Assembly: GCF_029601685.1 (NCBI RefSeq)
Contig: NZ_JARRIR010000008.1
Coordinates: 1-64,000, forward strand
Length of the DNA: 64,000 nt
Reading direction: 5' to 3'
From: Metarhizobium sp017305935
GTDB taxonomy: Bacteria; Pseudomonadota; Alphaproteobacteria; Rhizobiales; Rhizobiaceae
Shown here: piece after piece, positions 41,700-50,936 of the stretch
Position numbering within the stretch: position 1 is the first letter of the stretch
Layout: every line of letters begins with the position of its first letter
Notes under the pieces: model-generated
What the model saw: only the letters and a program-made list of their open reading frames with translations
The model's database searches: none
Told to the model about the DNA's origin: nothing
Translations under genes and position numbers: made by a program

Positions 41700-42685
41700 G
41701 AGGACGATCCTCCCGTGGTCGTGCTGGCTGGTTCTGCTGCTGCCTGCGTCGGGTTGGTGCGGACGATCCTGACGACCTGCTGGCGGTTGCCGCTGCCAAG
41801 GCGCAGCTCGGCCGCGCCGAACAGGCGGTCCACGATCAGGACGTTCTGGTGGATGCGGGAATTGACGATTTGCGGCTCGCCGTTCGCGCCAAGCACGAAG
41901 ATCGGCGGCATTTCGCCCTGCACGATCCCGGCCGGGAAGACGACATAGACGCGGCGGCCATCGTCGAAGACGGAGACGGGCCGCCACGGCGGGCTGTCGC
42001 CCTGCACCTGCAATCCGTAGCGATAGTTCCGCGCCGCCTCGGCCGGGATGATCGGCGCGGCCGGAACGGTCTGGCGCTGGCCCGGCGTTGCGGGATAGGC
42101 CCATGCCACGGCGGGCATGTAGAGCGATTCCCGCGCGCGCAGCTCGAGCATGTAGGTGCGCCGGTCGGTGGTGACGACAAGGTTGGTCGAAATGTCCGGC
42201 CGCGTCGGCTTCACGAGAATATGGACACGGCGGTTTGCGCCGCTGCCGCTCTCGGTGTCGCCGATGATCCAGCGGGCGGTGTCGCCCGCCGCAATCGGCC
42301 CCGCGCCTGTCAGGCTCTCGCCCGGCTCCAGCGCGATCGTCGTGATCTGCCCGACTGCGGCATAGACCTGATAGAGCGCGCCTTCCGACCACGGATAAAT
42401 CTGGATGGCGTTGTAGTAACCTTCGCGGCGCGGCTCGACGCGAGCGGCTGCATTGGCGTTCTCGACGCGGCCGGTCGGCGTGCCGGCAGCCGTGCCGCCG
42501 CGTGCGACGGTCCATGCCGGTGGCGTATGCAACGGCCGGGGCGTGTTGTCGGCTGCTGCCGCCTGCACGGTCGGCAGCGGCGGCACGCTTGCATCGTAGC
42601 TGAATTGCGGCGTCCGGTTGGTGGCGCAGCCTGCCAAAGTAATTGCAAACGCCGTCGCAAAAATCGCATAGGTTAGCGACTTCAG
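41696..42685 (-). CDS. trbG: Conjugal transfer protein TrbG (VirB9-like), start unclear
   Basis: About 329 residues. Lipoprotein-type signal (IFATAFAITLAGCATN), then the VirB9/CagX domain: YNAIQIYPWSEGALYQVYAA, ITTIALEPGESL, WIIGDTESGS and near the end YRYGLQVQGDSPPWRPVSVF. No ATG, GTG or TTG lies where the family starts; the reading frame at that point gives CTG-AAG-TCG (42685). A rightward NTF2-like gene sits immediately upstream where trbF normally adjoins. Translation may use CTG or be reduced. Confidence 0.88.
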   Translation of the reverse strand: MKSLTYAIFATAFAITLAGCATNRTPQFSYDASVPPLPTVQAAAADNTPRPLHTPPAWTVARGGTAAGTPTGRVENANAAARVEPRREGYYNAIQIYPWSEGALYQVYAAVGQITTIALEPGESLTGAGPIAAGDTARWIIGDTESGSGANRRVHILVKPTRPDISTNLVVTTDRRTYMLELRARESLYMPAVAWAYPATPGQRQTVPAAPIIPAEAARNYRYGLQVQGDSPPWRPVSVFDDGRRVYVVFPAGIVQGEMPPIFVLGANGEPQIVNSRIHQNVLIVDRLFGAAELRLGSGNRQQVVRIVRTNPTQAAAEPASTTTGGSSS

Positions 42686-42709
42686 GATCAGTAAGGAGGA
42701 ATCGACAGA

Positions 42710-43087
42710 ATGGATTCTGTGCCGACGATTATTGCCCGGTATATCGACGCCTACAACAGGATGAATGTTCAGGCGATGCTCGACTGCCTGTCGGGCGACG
42801 TTCGGTTTATCAACAGATCGAACGGAGAGACGACGAACGAAACGCACGGGATCGAGGCATTCCGCGCGCTGGCGGAACAGGGCGTCCAGTTGTTTGCTGA
42901 AAGAGAACAGACGATCCTCGACTGTATCGCGATAGACGACCGTGCAGCCGTGCGCATCGGCTATCGCGCCAAGGTCAAGACCGACCTGCCCAATGGCTGG
43001 AAGGCCGGGCAGGAGATCGAGATGACGGGCACCTCGTTTTTCATGATCTCCAAGGGAAAGATCAGCGAGGTGATTGATGCAAGCTGA
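42710..43087 (+). CDS. NTF2/SnoaL-like protein, antisense in trb operon
   Basis: 125 residues from MDSVPTIIARYIDAYNRMNV, with a strong RBS (TAAGGAGGA). Features of the NTF2-like cone fold: MLDCLSGDVRFINRSNGETT, HGIEAFRALAEQGVQLF, and TGTSFFMISKGKISEVIDAS. Family members include isomerases and small-molecule binding proteins; no substrate is predictable. It is the only rightward gene inside the trb block and fits exactly between the trbF stop and the trbG start, so it looks inserted. Confidence 0.8.
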   Translation: MDSVPTIIARYIDAYNRMNVQAMLDCLSGDVRFINRSNGETTNETHGIEAFRALAEQGVQLFAEREQTILDCIAIDDRAAVRIGYRAKVKTDLPNGWKAGQEIEMTGTSFFMISKGKISEVIDAS

Positions 43088-43092
43088 CGTTT

Positions 43093-43782
43093 TCATTGGC
43101 TCATCTCCCGCGACCACGAAATTGCATTGACATAGATGCCCAACGGATTGACGCGTAGCCTCTCGGCTGTGCGCGGGGTCTGGATCACGATGGTCAGGAT
43201 CGCGGTCCATCGCTCGGTCGTGGAAAGCTGGCCGTTCTCGAAATGGCGTTCCGTCCACGCCACGCGAAAGCTGTTGGGGGATGCGCGGATGACGCTCGAC
43301 ACCTCGACGGCGACCTGCTGGCGGCCGACCTTGGCGAAGGGATCGTTGGCGCGGGCGTAGTCATTGAGCGCCGCCGCGCCGCGATCCGTGGTCCATTCGT
43401 AGGCGCGAAGCCAGTTCTGGCGAACAATGATGGCGTCGGCCGGGATCGCGCGAACCTGCTCGATGAAGCGGCCGAGATGGAAAGCAATCTGCGGATCGGT
43501 CGGACGATAATCGGCTGTGGCGGGCGCGACGGTCTGCGCCTGACCGAGATTGTCCACCTGAACCACCCACGGCACCACGCTCCCGCGTGCCGACTGCCAG
43601 ACCAGCGCCGAAGCGAAGCCGGACGAGAGGATCAGGCAACCGAAGGCCATGTAGCGCCAGTTCCTCGCCTGAACGCGGGCCGAGCCGATACGCTCGTCCC
43701 AAGCCTGCGCGGCCTTCTGATAGGGCGTCTCGGGTTCCGGCGATTTGCCGTAATGGGTTGCTGGTCGTTTGAAAATGCTCAT
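43093..43782 (-). CDS. trbF: Conjugal transfer protein TrbF (VirB8-like)
   Basis: 229 residues. Cytoplasmic N-terminus, one membrane helix (MAFGCLILSSGFASALVW), then the VirB8 periplasmic fold with DPQIAFHLGRFIEQVRAIPA and WTAILTIVIQTPRTAERLRV, NPLGIYVNAISWSRE. Inner-membrane assembly factor of the channel. Start overlaps the trbL stop by 4 bp. Downstream continuity to trbG is broken by the antisense gene. Confidence 0.93.
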   Translation of the reverse strand: MSIFKRPATHYGKSPEPETPYQKAAQAWDERIGSARVQARNWRYMAFGCLILSSGFASALVWQSARGSVVPWVVQVDNLGQAQTVAPATADYRPTDPQIAFHLGRFIEQVRAIPADAIIVRQNWLRAYEWTTDRGAAALNDYARANDPFAKVGRQQVAVEVSSVIRASPNSFRVAWTERHFENGQLSTTERWTAILTIVIQTPRTAERLRVNPLGIYVNAISWSREMSQ

Positions 43783-45137
43783 GAGCGGTCACTTTCGGAA
43801 AGGTTGATGGAGGAACCGGAGCCGTGGCTGTCGCCGGAGCGCACCGCATGGGCGGCCATGGTCGTGCCGTGGTTCATGGCCTGCGAACGGCGCATCTGCT
43901 GCGCCCACGCGGGCGGGCTGCCGGCCGGTGCGGATGACGCGGCCGGGGCCGCGCTCGCTCCGCCGACCGTGCCCATGGAGGATGTGCCGCCGGCAGCGGC
44001 AAAGCCCGCGCGCGCGCCATCTGTGAAACTGGATTTGACGGATTCGGAAGCGCGCGCTGCGGCGCGTTTGAGGGGCGAGACAGCGGCCGATCCCGCGGCG
44101 CGCGCCACACCACCCATGCCGGAGGCAACGCCTGCCGCACCGCTCTGGCCGAGCGAACCGACGCTATAGGCTGCGGTCACCGCGCCCGCGGTGGCCGCAC
44201 CGCCCCGGACGGCCGCGGCCCCGCCGGATAGGGCAGCAGCGCCGCCCTTCGCGGCGAGCATGGTCGCGCCGCCAGCGGCGACGGCCGCGCCGCCGACCGC
44301 AAGGCCGGTGCCCACGGCTGCGCCTGCGCCAAGCTGCGGGCCGCCCGAGACGATGCCGTTGGCGATGCCGGGGCCGAAGATGCCGAGGCCGAGCAGCGAC
44401 AAGGCCGCCAGCACAATCGCCATGGCGTCATCGATGGTCGGGGTCGCCCCGCCGAAACCGGCCGTGAATTGCGAGAACAGGGTCGAGCCGATGCCGATGA
44501 TGACCGCCAGCACTAGAACCTTGATGCCGGACGACACCACGTTGCCCAGGACCTTCTCGGCCATGAAGGCGGTCTTGCCGAACAGGCCGAAGGGGATGAG
44601 GACAAAACCGGCCAGCGTGGTCAGCTTGAACTCGATCAAGGTGACGAAAAGCTGGATCGCCAGAATGAAGAAGGCGAGGATGACCAGCGCCCAGGCAAAG
44701 AGAAGACAGACGATCTGGACCAGATTCTCGAAAACCGCGATCCAGCCCATCAGATCGGAAACGGCTTCGAGCAGCGGGCGGCCGGCGTCGAGGCCGGTCT
44801 GCGCGACGCGGCCCGGCCGCATCAGATCGGCGACCGAAAAGCCGGTCCCCGACGCCATGAGACCAAGGCCGGCGAAACTGTCGAAGACGATCTGCGCGAG
44901 GCTGTTCCAGCTGGAAATGATGTAGGCGAAGACCCCAACGAACAGGGTCTTCTTCACCAACCGGGCGATTATGTCGTCATCCGCGCCCCATGCCCAAAAG
45001 AGCGCGGCGAGCGTCACGTCGATGACGATCAGCGTCGTGGCGATGAAGGCGACCTCGCCGCCGAGCAGCCCGAAACCGCTGTCGATGTAGGACGTGAAAA
45101 CCCCAAGGAAATTGTCGATAACGCCCGTGTTGCCCAT
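43779..45137 (-). CDS. trbL: Conjugal transfer protein TrbL (VirB6-like)
   Basis: 452 residues. Five or more membrane helices in residues 25-270 (for example FIATTLIVIDVTLAALFWAW and IVCLLFAWALVILAFFILAI), then a long Ala/Gly-rich tail with Ser/Pro. This layout matches TrbL, the polytopic inner-membrane channel component. Short intergenic gap (2 bp) to trbK. Confidence 0.93.
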   Translation of the reverse strand: MGNTGVIDNFLGVFTSYIDSGFGLLGGEVAFIATTLIVIDVTLAALFWAWGADDDIIARLVKKTLFVGVFAYIISSWNSLAQIVFDSFAGLGLMASGTGFSVADLMRPGRVAQTGLDAGRPLLEAVSDLMGWIAVFENLVQIVCLLFAWALVILAFFILAIQLFVTLIEFKLTTLAGFVLIPFGLFGKTAFMAEKVLGNVVSSGIKVLVLAVIIGIGSTLFSQFTAGFGGATPTIDDAMAIVLAALSLLGLGIFGPGIANGIVSGGPQLGAGAAVGTGLAVGGAAVAAGGATMLAAKGGAAALSGGAAAVRGGAATAGAVTAAYSVGSLGQSGAAGVASGMGGVARAAGSAAVSPLKRAAARASESVKSSFTDGARAGFAAAGGTSSMGTVGGASAAPAASSAPAGSPPAWAQQMRRSQAMNHGTTMAAHAVRSGDSHGSGSSINLSESDRS

Positions 45138-45139
45138 GG

Positions 45140-45406
45140 TCAGCGCGCCTCGCTGCGGTCACGGCCGAGGAAACGGTCGCGGGATTCGGCCCAGACCGCG
45201 AGACAGCCGGCGTCGCTCGCGGCGGCCTCGCCGAGCTGCTGGCAGCGGCGCAGGCTTTCGCGAAGTGGATCGGCCGGGGGCTGGAGGACTGGCGCCGGGG
45301 GCGGCGCGGAAGGTTCATCCTTCCGCGCCATGTCGATTGCGGTCACTGTCAAGGCAATCGCAACGAACACCACGGCCCCGAGTCGGGCCAGCATCTTGCC
45401 GTCCAT
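45140..45406 (-). CDS. trbK: TrbK-alt, putative entry-exclusion protein
   Basis: 88 residues. One N-terminal helix (RLGAVVFVAIALTVTAIDMA) then a Pro-rich linker and a two-Cys helical end (LRRCQQLGEAAASDAGCLAV). Family TrbK-alt by pattern and position between trbJ and trbL. In RP4 TrbK is the exclusion lipoprotein; this short alternative form is assigned the same role by analogy. Confidence 0.8.
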   Translation of the reverse strand: MDGKMLARLGAVVFVAIALTVTAIDMARKDEPSAPPPAPVLQPPADPLRESLRRCQQLGEAAASDAGCLAVWAESRDRFLGRDRSEAR

Positions 45407-45420
45407 GGCGAGCCTCCCGG

Positions 45421-46194
45421 TCAGTTGTTGCCGTTGAACATCTGCGCATTGCCCGGCAGGTAGCCGGTGCCGGGTGTCAGGAACCGCTCGCGCTGGATGC
45501 GGCCCTGTTCAGCAGCGGTCGCGCGCTCGGCCTCGGTCAGCGCGTCGGCCCGGCCATTGGCCGAGATGACCGCGATCAGGTCGGAAAGCTGCTGCGACTG
45601 GAGGGCGAGAAGCTGGTTGCCGGCCTGCGTGGCTTGCAGCGCGCCGGTCGCGCCTTGGCTCTGGCCGACCAGCGCGGCCATTTCGGCGCGGTTGCTGTCG
45701 ATATTGCCGACCGCTCCCGCCTGCACGCGCATGGCGTCCTGCAAGCTGCCGACCGTGTTCTCCCACCGGCTGCGCGCATCGGCGACAAGCTGGGCGTCGG
45801 TCGCCGAAAGCGAGACATTGCCATATTGCTTCTGGAATGCTTGGTCGATCTGGCCGACCTCGAAGGCGATGTTCTGTGCCTGCCCGAGAAGCTGCTGCGT
45901 GCGCTGGACGCTCTGCTGGAGCTGCTGGAGCGAGGAATATGGCAGGCTCGCCAGATTGCGGGCCTGATTGATGAGCATCTGCGCCTCGTTCTGGAGGCTC
46001 TGAATCTGGTTGTTGATCTGCTCCAGCGTGCGCGCGGCGGTAAGCAGGTTTTGCGCATAGTTGGTCGGGTCATAGACGATCCGGCCGAAGCCGAATTGTG
46101 CATGGGCCGGGCTTGCCAGCATGGGCGAAAGCGCGACGGGCATGGCGAGCGCCAGCGCGAGGGCCGAGGCCCCAACGATCTTGGGATAGGTCAT
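45421..46194 (-). CDS. trbJ: Conjugal transfer protein TrbJ (VirB5-like)
   Basis: 257 residues with a signal peptide (ALALALAMPVALSPMLASPA, cleavage near AHAQ). The mature protein is helical: YDPTNYAQNLLTAARTLEQI then IQSLQNEAQMLINQARNLAS are hallmark TrbJ segments. Probably a minor pilus-tip component. Overlaps trbE by 4 bp. Confidence 0.93.
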   Translation of the reverse strand: MTYPKIVGASALALALAMPVALSPMLASPAHAQFGFGRIVYDPTNYAQNLLTAARTLEQINNQIQSLQNEAQMLINQARNLASLPYSSLQQLQQSVQRTQQLLGQAQNIAFEVGQIDQAFQKQYGNVSLSATDAQLVADARSRWENTVGSLQDAMRVQAGAVGNIDSNRAEMAALVGQSQGATGALQATQAGNQLLALQSQQLSDLIAVISANGRADALTEAERATAAEQGRIQRERFLTPGTGYLPGNAQMFNGNN

Positions 46195-48683
46195 GGAAGA
46201 ATCTCCTGTGTGGGGTGGCTATCGAGCGGGGCCGGCGCGGCGGATTCCGGCCGGTCGGCAAGATTGGTGAGGTTCGGGATCAGGTCGGCCGCCCAATCGA
46301 CGCCGCGATGTCGCAGCCATGCGGCGAGGAAGCCGTCGCGGCCGGCCTCAGTGACGATCTGCGCAATGAGGGTCTGGTCGGATTTGGCGGATGCGGCGCA
46401 GAGGGCGAGGCCGACTTCTGACAGGCCAAGCTCGAACAGGCGATTGCCGCGCCGTGACTGGCAGTAATAATCCCGCTTGGGCGTCGCCCGTGCGAGGATT
46501 TCGATCTGCCTGTCATTGAGGCCGAAGCGGCGATAGATGGCCGTGATCTGCGGCTCGATGGCGCGCTCGTTCGGCAGCAAGAGTCGCGTCGGGCAGCTCT
46601 CGATAATCGCGGGCGCGATGTTGCTGCCGTCGATGTCGGACAGGCTTTGCGTGGCGAAGATGACGCTGGCGTTCTTCTTGCGCAGCGTTTTCAGCCACTC
46701 ACGGAGCTGGCCGGCGAAACCCTCGTCGTCCAGCGCAAGCCAGCCTTCATCTATGATGAGCAGCGTGGGGCGGCCATCGAGCCGGTCGCCGATACGATGG
46801 AACAGATAAGCAAGCACGGCAGGGGCCGCGCCGGTCCCGACAAGGCCCTCGATCTCGAACGCTTGCACGTCCGCCGATCCCAAATGCTCTGTCTCGGCGT
46901 CGAGCAGCCGGCCATAGGCACCGCCGACGCAGAACGGACGGAGCGCCTGTTTCAGATCGTTGGATTGCAACAGCACCGCAAGGCCGGTGATGGTCCGTTC
47001 CTCGACGGGCGCGGAAGCGAGCGAAGTCAGCGCCGTCCAAAGGTGTTCCTTGACCTCGGGCGTGATCGCCAGCCCCTCGCGCATGAGGATGGCCGCAATC
47101 CAGTCCGCCGCCCATGCGCGTTCATAGGTGTCGTGGATGCGGGCAAGTGGCTGGAGCGAAACGGACGCCTCATCTCCTTCCGTGAGACCACCGCCCAAAT
47201 CGTGCCAATCCCCGCCCATGGCGAGCGCGGCGGCGCGGATGCTGCCGCCGAAGTCGAAGGCGAAAACCTGCGATCCCGCATAGCGCCGGAACTGCAAGGC
47301 CATGAGCGCCAGCAGCACGGATTTGCCCGCGCCGGTCGGGCCAACGACAAGGGTATGGCCTACGTCGCCGACATGGAGACTTAGCCGGAACGGGGTTGAG
47401 CCTTCAGTCTTTCCAAAGAGCAAAGGGGGTGCACCGAAATGCTCGTCCCGTTCCGGCCCCGCCCACACCGCTGAAAGCGGGATCATGTGGGCGAGATTCA
47501 AAGTGCTGATGGGCGGCTGGCGGACATTCGCGTAGGCATGTCCGGGCAGGCTGCCGAGCCATGCGTCAACCGCGTTGACGCTCTCGGGCATGGCGGTGAA
47601 GTCGCGTCCCTGAACGATCTTCTCGACCAGGCGCAGCTTCTCTTGCGCCACGCGCGGGTCGGCATCCCAAACGGTGACGGTGGCCGTGACGTAGGCCATG
47701 CCCGCCACGTCCGCCCCAAGCTCCTGCAACGCCATGTCGGCGTCGAGCGCCTTGTTGGCGGCGTCGGTGTCCACAAGGGCGGACGCCTCGTTCGTCATCA
47801 CCTCTTTCAAGATCGCGGCGACGCTCTTGCGCTTGGCGAACCATTGGCGGCGGATGCGGGTCAGCAGCCGGGTCGCATCGGTCTTGTCGAGCAGGATCGC
47901 GCGCGTGCTCCACCTGTAGGGGAACGGCAGCCGGTTCATTTCGTCGAGCAGGCCCGGCGTCGTCGCGGTCGGTAATCCCACGATGGTCAGGACGCGCAGA
48001 TGCGCGTCGCCAAGGCGCGGCTCCAGTCCGCCGGTCAACGGCTGGTCGGCGAGCAGCGCGTCGAGGTGCATGGGCACCTCGGGCACGCGCACGCGATGGC
48101 GGTTGGTCGAGATGGTGGAATGGAGATAGGTCAGCGTCGCGCCGTCATCCATCCAACGGCACTCGGGCATGAAGCCGTCGAGCAAGGCCAGCACGCGGTC
48201 GGTGCGGTCGATGAAGCCGCGCAGCAGTTCCCACGGGTCCACGCCTGCTTTCTCGCGGCCCTCGTAAAGCCATGTCTCGGCGCGGGCGGCTTCCTCGGCC
48301 GGGGGCAGCCAGAGGAAGGTGAGGAAGTAGCCGGACACGAAATGCGCGCCCGCTTCCTCGAAACCGGCTTTGCGCTCGGCATCGACCAGCGCCGACGCGG
48401 GATCGGGAAAGGTGCTGTCGGGATAGGTGGCGGCTTCGCTGCGCTGCGCCTCGACGAAGATGCTCCAGCCGGAGCCGAGGCGGCGCACGGCATTGTTGAT
48501 GCGGCCGGCGACGGCGACTAGCTCGGCCGCGACGGCGGAATCCAGATCGGGACCGCGAAACTTCGCCGTCCTCTGGAAACTGCCGTCCTTGTTGAGCACA
48601 ACGCCCTGACCGACCAGCGCGGCCCATGGCAGATAATCAGAGAGGCGCGCGGCGGTGCGGCGGAATTCGGAAAGGTTCATCAT
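46191..48683 (-). CDS. trbE: Conjugal transfer ATPase TrbE (VirB4-like)
   Basis: 830 residues. N-terminal CagE/VirB4 domain about 1-400, then the ATPase with Walker A GPTGAGKS (448-455) and Walker B LLIIDEGWLAL (about 660-670), followed by KNASVIFATQSLSDIDGS. Energises pilus assembly and substrate transfer at the inner membrane. ATG at 48683 and 48680 are both possible (MM). The frame is open a little upstream but without RBS. Confidence 0.95.
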   Translation of the reverse strand: MMNLSEFRRTAARLSDYLPWAALVGQGVVLNKDGSFQRTAKFRGPDLDSAVAAELVAVAGRINNAVRRLGSGWSIFVEAQRSEAATYPDSTFPDPASALVDAERKAGFEEAGAHFVSGYFLTFLWLPPAEEAARAETWLYEGREKAGVDPWELLRGFIDRTDRVLALLDGFMPECRWMDDGATLTYLHSTISTNRHRVRVPEVPMHLDALLADQPLTGGLEPRLGDAHLRVLTIVGLPTATTPGLLDEMNRLPFPYRWSTRAILLDKTDATRLLTRIRRQWFAKRKSVAAILKEVMTNEASALVDTDAANKALDADMALQELGADVAGMAYVTATVTVWDADPRVAQEKLRLVEKIVQGRDFTAMPESVNAVDAWLGSLPGHAYANVRQPPISTLNLAHMIPLSAVWAGPERDEHFGAPPLLFGKTEGSTPFRLSLHVGDVGHTLVVGPTGAGKSVLLALMALQFRRYAGSQVFAFDFGGSIRAAALAMGGDWHDLGGGLTEGDEASVSLQPLARIHDTYERAWAADWIAAILMREGLAITPEVKEHLWTALTSLASAPVEERTITGLAVLLQSNDLKQALRPFCVGGAYGRLLDAETEHLGSADVQAFEIEGLVGTGAAPAVLAYLFHRIGDRLDGRPTLLIIDEGWLALDDEGFAGQLREWLKTLRKKNASVIFATQSLSDIDGSNIAPAIIESCPTRLLLPNERAIEPQITAIYRRFGLNDRQIEILARATPKRDYYCQSRRGNRLFELGLSEVGLALCAASAKSDQTLIAQIVTEAGRDGFLAAWLRHRGVDWAADLIPNLTNLADRPESAAPAPLDSHPTQEILP

Positions 48684-48693
48684 GGCTGCACCC

Positions 48694-48975
48694 TCAAACC
48701 GCCAAATGACCGGGGATGCGGAGATGCCGCCGCCCGACCTCGACAAAGAGGGGATCGCGCTTTGCCGCCCATACGGCCGCGAAGTGGCCGATTGCCCAGA
48801 TGGCGATGCCGACCAGCCAGAGGCGCAGGCCGAGGCCCACGGCTCCGGCCAGCGTTCCGTTCATGATGGCGACGGCGCGCGGAGCGCCGCCGAGCAGGAT
48901 ATGTTCGGTCAGCGCCCGGTGAACCGGGACCGTGAAGCCCGGCACGGCGTCCAGTTGCTCGAACGCGACGGCCAT
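48694..48975 (-). CDS. trbD: Conjugal transfer protein TrbD (VirB3-like)
   Basis: 93 residues. Two membrane helices (MNGTLAGAVGLGLRLWLVGI and IWAIGHFAAVWAAKRDP) after a conserved N-terminus (FTVPVHRALTEHILLGGAPR). The ATG overlaps the trbC stop (TGATG). Confidence 0.92.
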   Translation of the reverse strand: MAVAFEQLDAVPGFTVPVHRALTEHILLGGAPRAVAIMNGTLAGAVGLGLRLWLVGIAIWAIGHFAAVWAAKRDPLFVEVGRRHLRIPGHLAV

Positions 48976-49307
48976 CAAACGAGCGCCCCGCCGCCGAACG
49001 AGAAGAACGACAGGAAGAAGCTCGACGCGGCGAAAGCAATCGACAGGCCGAACACGATCTGGATCAGACGGCGAAAGCCGCCGCTGGTGTCCCCGAACGC
49101 GAGGGTCAGGCCGGTGGCAATGATAATTATCACCGCGATAATTTTTGCGACGGGTCCCTCAATGGACTGAAGGATTTGCTGAAGCGGTTGCTCCCACGGC
49201 ATCGACGATCCCGACGCATGGGCGGCCGGGGCGAGCATGAAGCTGATAGCAAGGGTGGATGCGGCGGTCGCGGCGAAGCGATAGCCGCGCGAAATCGTGC
49301 GGATCAT
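48975..49307 (-). CDS. trbC: Conjugal transfer pilin TrbC (VirB2-like)
   Basis: 110 residues. Long signal sequence (FAATAASTLAISFMLAPAAH), then two membrane helices (AKIIAVIIIIATGLTLAFGD and LIQIVFGLSIAFAASSFFLS). Prepilin layout matches VirB2/TrbC. Overlaps trbB by 4 bp. Confidence 0.93.
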   Translation of the reverse strand: MIRTISRGYRFAATAASTLAISFMLAPAAHASGSSMPWEQPLQQILQSIEGPVAKIIAVIIIIATGLTLAFGDTSGGFRRLIQIVFGLSIAFAASSFFLSFFSFGGGALV

Positions 49308-50299
49308 GAAGATTCTCCTGTGCTGGTGGGGATTGCCAAAGGGATGGGATGCGTGATGCGGTAGTCGCCGTCCGGCCCCAGCCCTTCGACGCGGGCAAGC
49401 TCGGCAAGCCGGCGCGCGGAACCGCGCCCGGAAAGGACAGCAACAAGGTCGATTGTCTCGGCGATCAGGGCGCGCGGGACGGTGACGACAGCCTCTTGGA
49501 TGAGCTGTTCAAGGCGACGGAGCGCACCGATGCCGGTGCCTGCATGGATGGTGCCGATGCCGCCGGGGTGTCCCGTTCCCCACGCTTTCAGGAGGTCGAG
49601 GGCTTCCGATCCGCGCACCTCGCCGATGGGGATGCGGTCGGGGCGCAGGCGCAGCGAGGAACGCACCAGATCGGAAAGCGTCGCCACGCCGTCTTTCGTC
49701 CGCATCGCCACTAGATTGGGCGCGGCGCATTGCAGCTCGCGCGTATCCTCGATGATGACGACGCGATCCGCCGTCTTCGCCACCTCGGCGAGCAGCGCAT
49801 TGGTCAGCGTGGTCTTGCCGGTGCTGGTGCCGCCCGCCACGAGGATGTTTGCGCGGGAGGAAACGGCCGCGCGTAACGTCGCGGCCTGATCGGTGGACAT
49901 GATCCCCGCCGCCACATAGTCGTCGAGGCTGAACACGGCGACGGCGGGCTTGCGGATGGCGAAGGTCGGGGCGGCGACCACGGGCGGCAGCAGGCCCTCG
50001 AATCTTTCGCCAGACTCCGGCAGCTCGGCCGAGATGCGCGGGCTGCGGGCATGAACCTCCGCGCCGACATGATGCGCGACCAGCCGAACGATGCGTTCGC
50101 CATCGGCGGCAGACAGCCGTTCGCCCGTGTCGGAAAGCCCTTCGGACAGCCGATCCACCCAAAGGCGGCCATCCGGGTTCAACATCACCTCGACCACGGC
50201 CGGGTCTTCGAGCAACCGGGCAATGGCGGGGCCGAGCGCGGTGCGCAACATGCGCGCGCCGCGCTGGATAGCTTCCTGTCTGTGGTGGTTGGTGGTCAT
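49304..50299 (-). CDS. trbB: Conjugal transfer ATPase TrbB (VirB11-like)
   Basis: 331 residues from MTTNHHRQEAIQRGARML. Walker A GGTSTGKTT (156-164), Asp box VVIIEDTRELQ, Walker B-like RIPIGEVRGSEALDLLKAWG and the His-box GHPGGIGTIHAG. Hexameric traffic ATPase. First gene of the trb operon; the motif at 50417-50438 lies 118 bp upstream. Longer frame to 50344 not preferred. Confidence 0.95.
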   Translation of the reverse strand: MTTNHHRQEAIQRGARMLRTALGPAIARLLEDPAVVEVMLNPDGRLWVDRLSEGLSDTGERLSAADGERIVRLVAHHVGAEVHARSPRISAELPESGERFEGLLPPVVAAPTFAIRKPAVAVFSLDDYVAAGIMSTDQAATLRAAVSSRANILVAGGTSTGKTTLTNALLAEVAKTADRVVIIEDTRELQCAAPNLVAMRTKDGVATLSDLVRSSLRLRPDRIPIGEVRGSEALDLLKAWGTGHPGGIGTIHAGTGIGALRRLEQLIQEAVVTVPRALIAETIDLVAVLSGRGSARRLAELARVEGLGPDGDYRITHPIPLAIPTSTGESS

Positions 50300-50416
50300 G
50301 TCAGCCCCGGCTTCTGGCGAGGGCGCAACACACGGTCCCCGCAACGGGGTCGATTAAGAAAGCCCGGAATTGGGCCGGTTCAACAAGTATCTAAGCGGCG
50401 GCGGCAATCGGCGGCC

Positions 50417-50438
50417 ATCGGCGGTAAATAGGACGGGT
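50417..50438 (-). promoter_or_regulatory. Conserved 22-bp motif upstream of trbB
   Basis: Plus-strand ATCGGCGGTAAATAGGACGG and two more bases; 21 of 22 positions match 53023-53044, upstream of traG. Further ATCGGCGG copies lie just left. Likely a shared promoter or operator of the transfer genes. Confidence 0.5.
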
Positions 50439-50446
50439 CCGAATAC

Positions 50447-50926
50447 TTACTCTTGATCGCCGTTGCTCTCGGATTCGTCCGGCAACGGATCGTCGGGAAG
50501 TGAGTCGAGGTCGCGCGACAGCTCTTTGAGGAACCTGTCGCCGGTCGCCAGACGCCGGCCGAGATTCTGCATGAAGCCCTCGAACCGCTCCGCGCCTTTC
50601 GCGCCGGCAGCGGATTGTGCGGCTCCCGTAAGCGGCGGCGTGATGGTCATCCAGAAATGGATGAACTGCGCGACCGTCTCGCCGAGGACGGCGAGATCTA
50701 GGTCGAGCGTGTCGATCTGGCGGCCGAGTTTATCCAAGCGGCGAGACATGGCGGCTTCAAGCTGGTCGTCGGCATCGCCGGACAGGTAGGACATGACCGC
50801 CGCCTCCACGATGGCGGATTTCGAGACGTTGCGGCGCAGCGCCACCGAGCGGCGCAGCGCCATCGCCTCGATCTGCGGAATGAGCGCGGGGTCGAAATAG
50901 ATATTCAGGCGGGTTCTGGTTGCCAT
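50447..50926 (-). CDS. CopG/RHH-family regulator of transfer region
   Basis: 159 residues from MATRTRLNIYFDPALIPQIE. N-terminal ribbon-helix-helix (TRLNIYFDPALIPQIEAMAL then SKSAIVEAAVMSYLSGD) followed by a helical region with FIHFWMTITPP. Common between traG and trbB in alphaproteobacterial ICEs. It begins 11 bp after traG, so it is in the same operon, and may bind the motif near trbB. Confidence 0.85.
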   Translation of the reverse strand: MATRTRLNIYFDPALIPQIEAMALRRSVALRRNVSKSAIVEAAVMSYLSGDADDQLEAAMSRRLDKLGRQIDTLDLDLAVLGETVAQFIHFWMTITPPLTGAAQSAAGAKGAERFEGFMQNLGRRLATGDRFLKELSRDLDSLPDDPLPDESESNGDQE

Positions 50927-50936
50927 CGGCGTGTCC

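Noticed and set aside
40491..41948. A 485-codon plus-strand frame
   Set aside because: It is the antisense shadow of trbI and trbG in GC-rich DNA, with low-complexity Arg/Gly/Ala content.
41696..43258. A longer TrbG starting upstream at 43258
   Set aside because: The extra N-terminus is antisense of the NTF2-like gene and the trbF end; TrbG begins with a lipoprotein signal near 42685.
45094..46467. A 457-codon plus-strand frame
   Set aside because: Shadow of trbL, trbK, trbJ and trbE; no start signal or domain.
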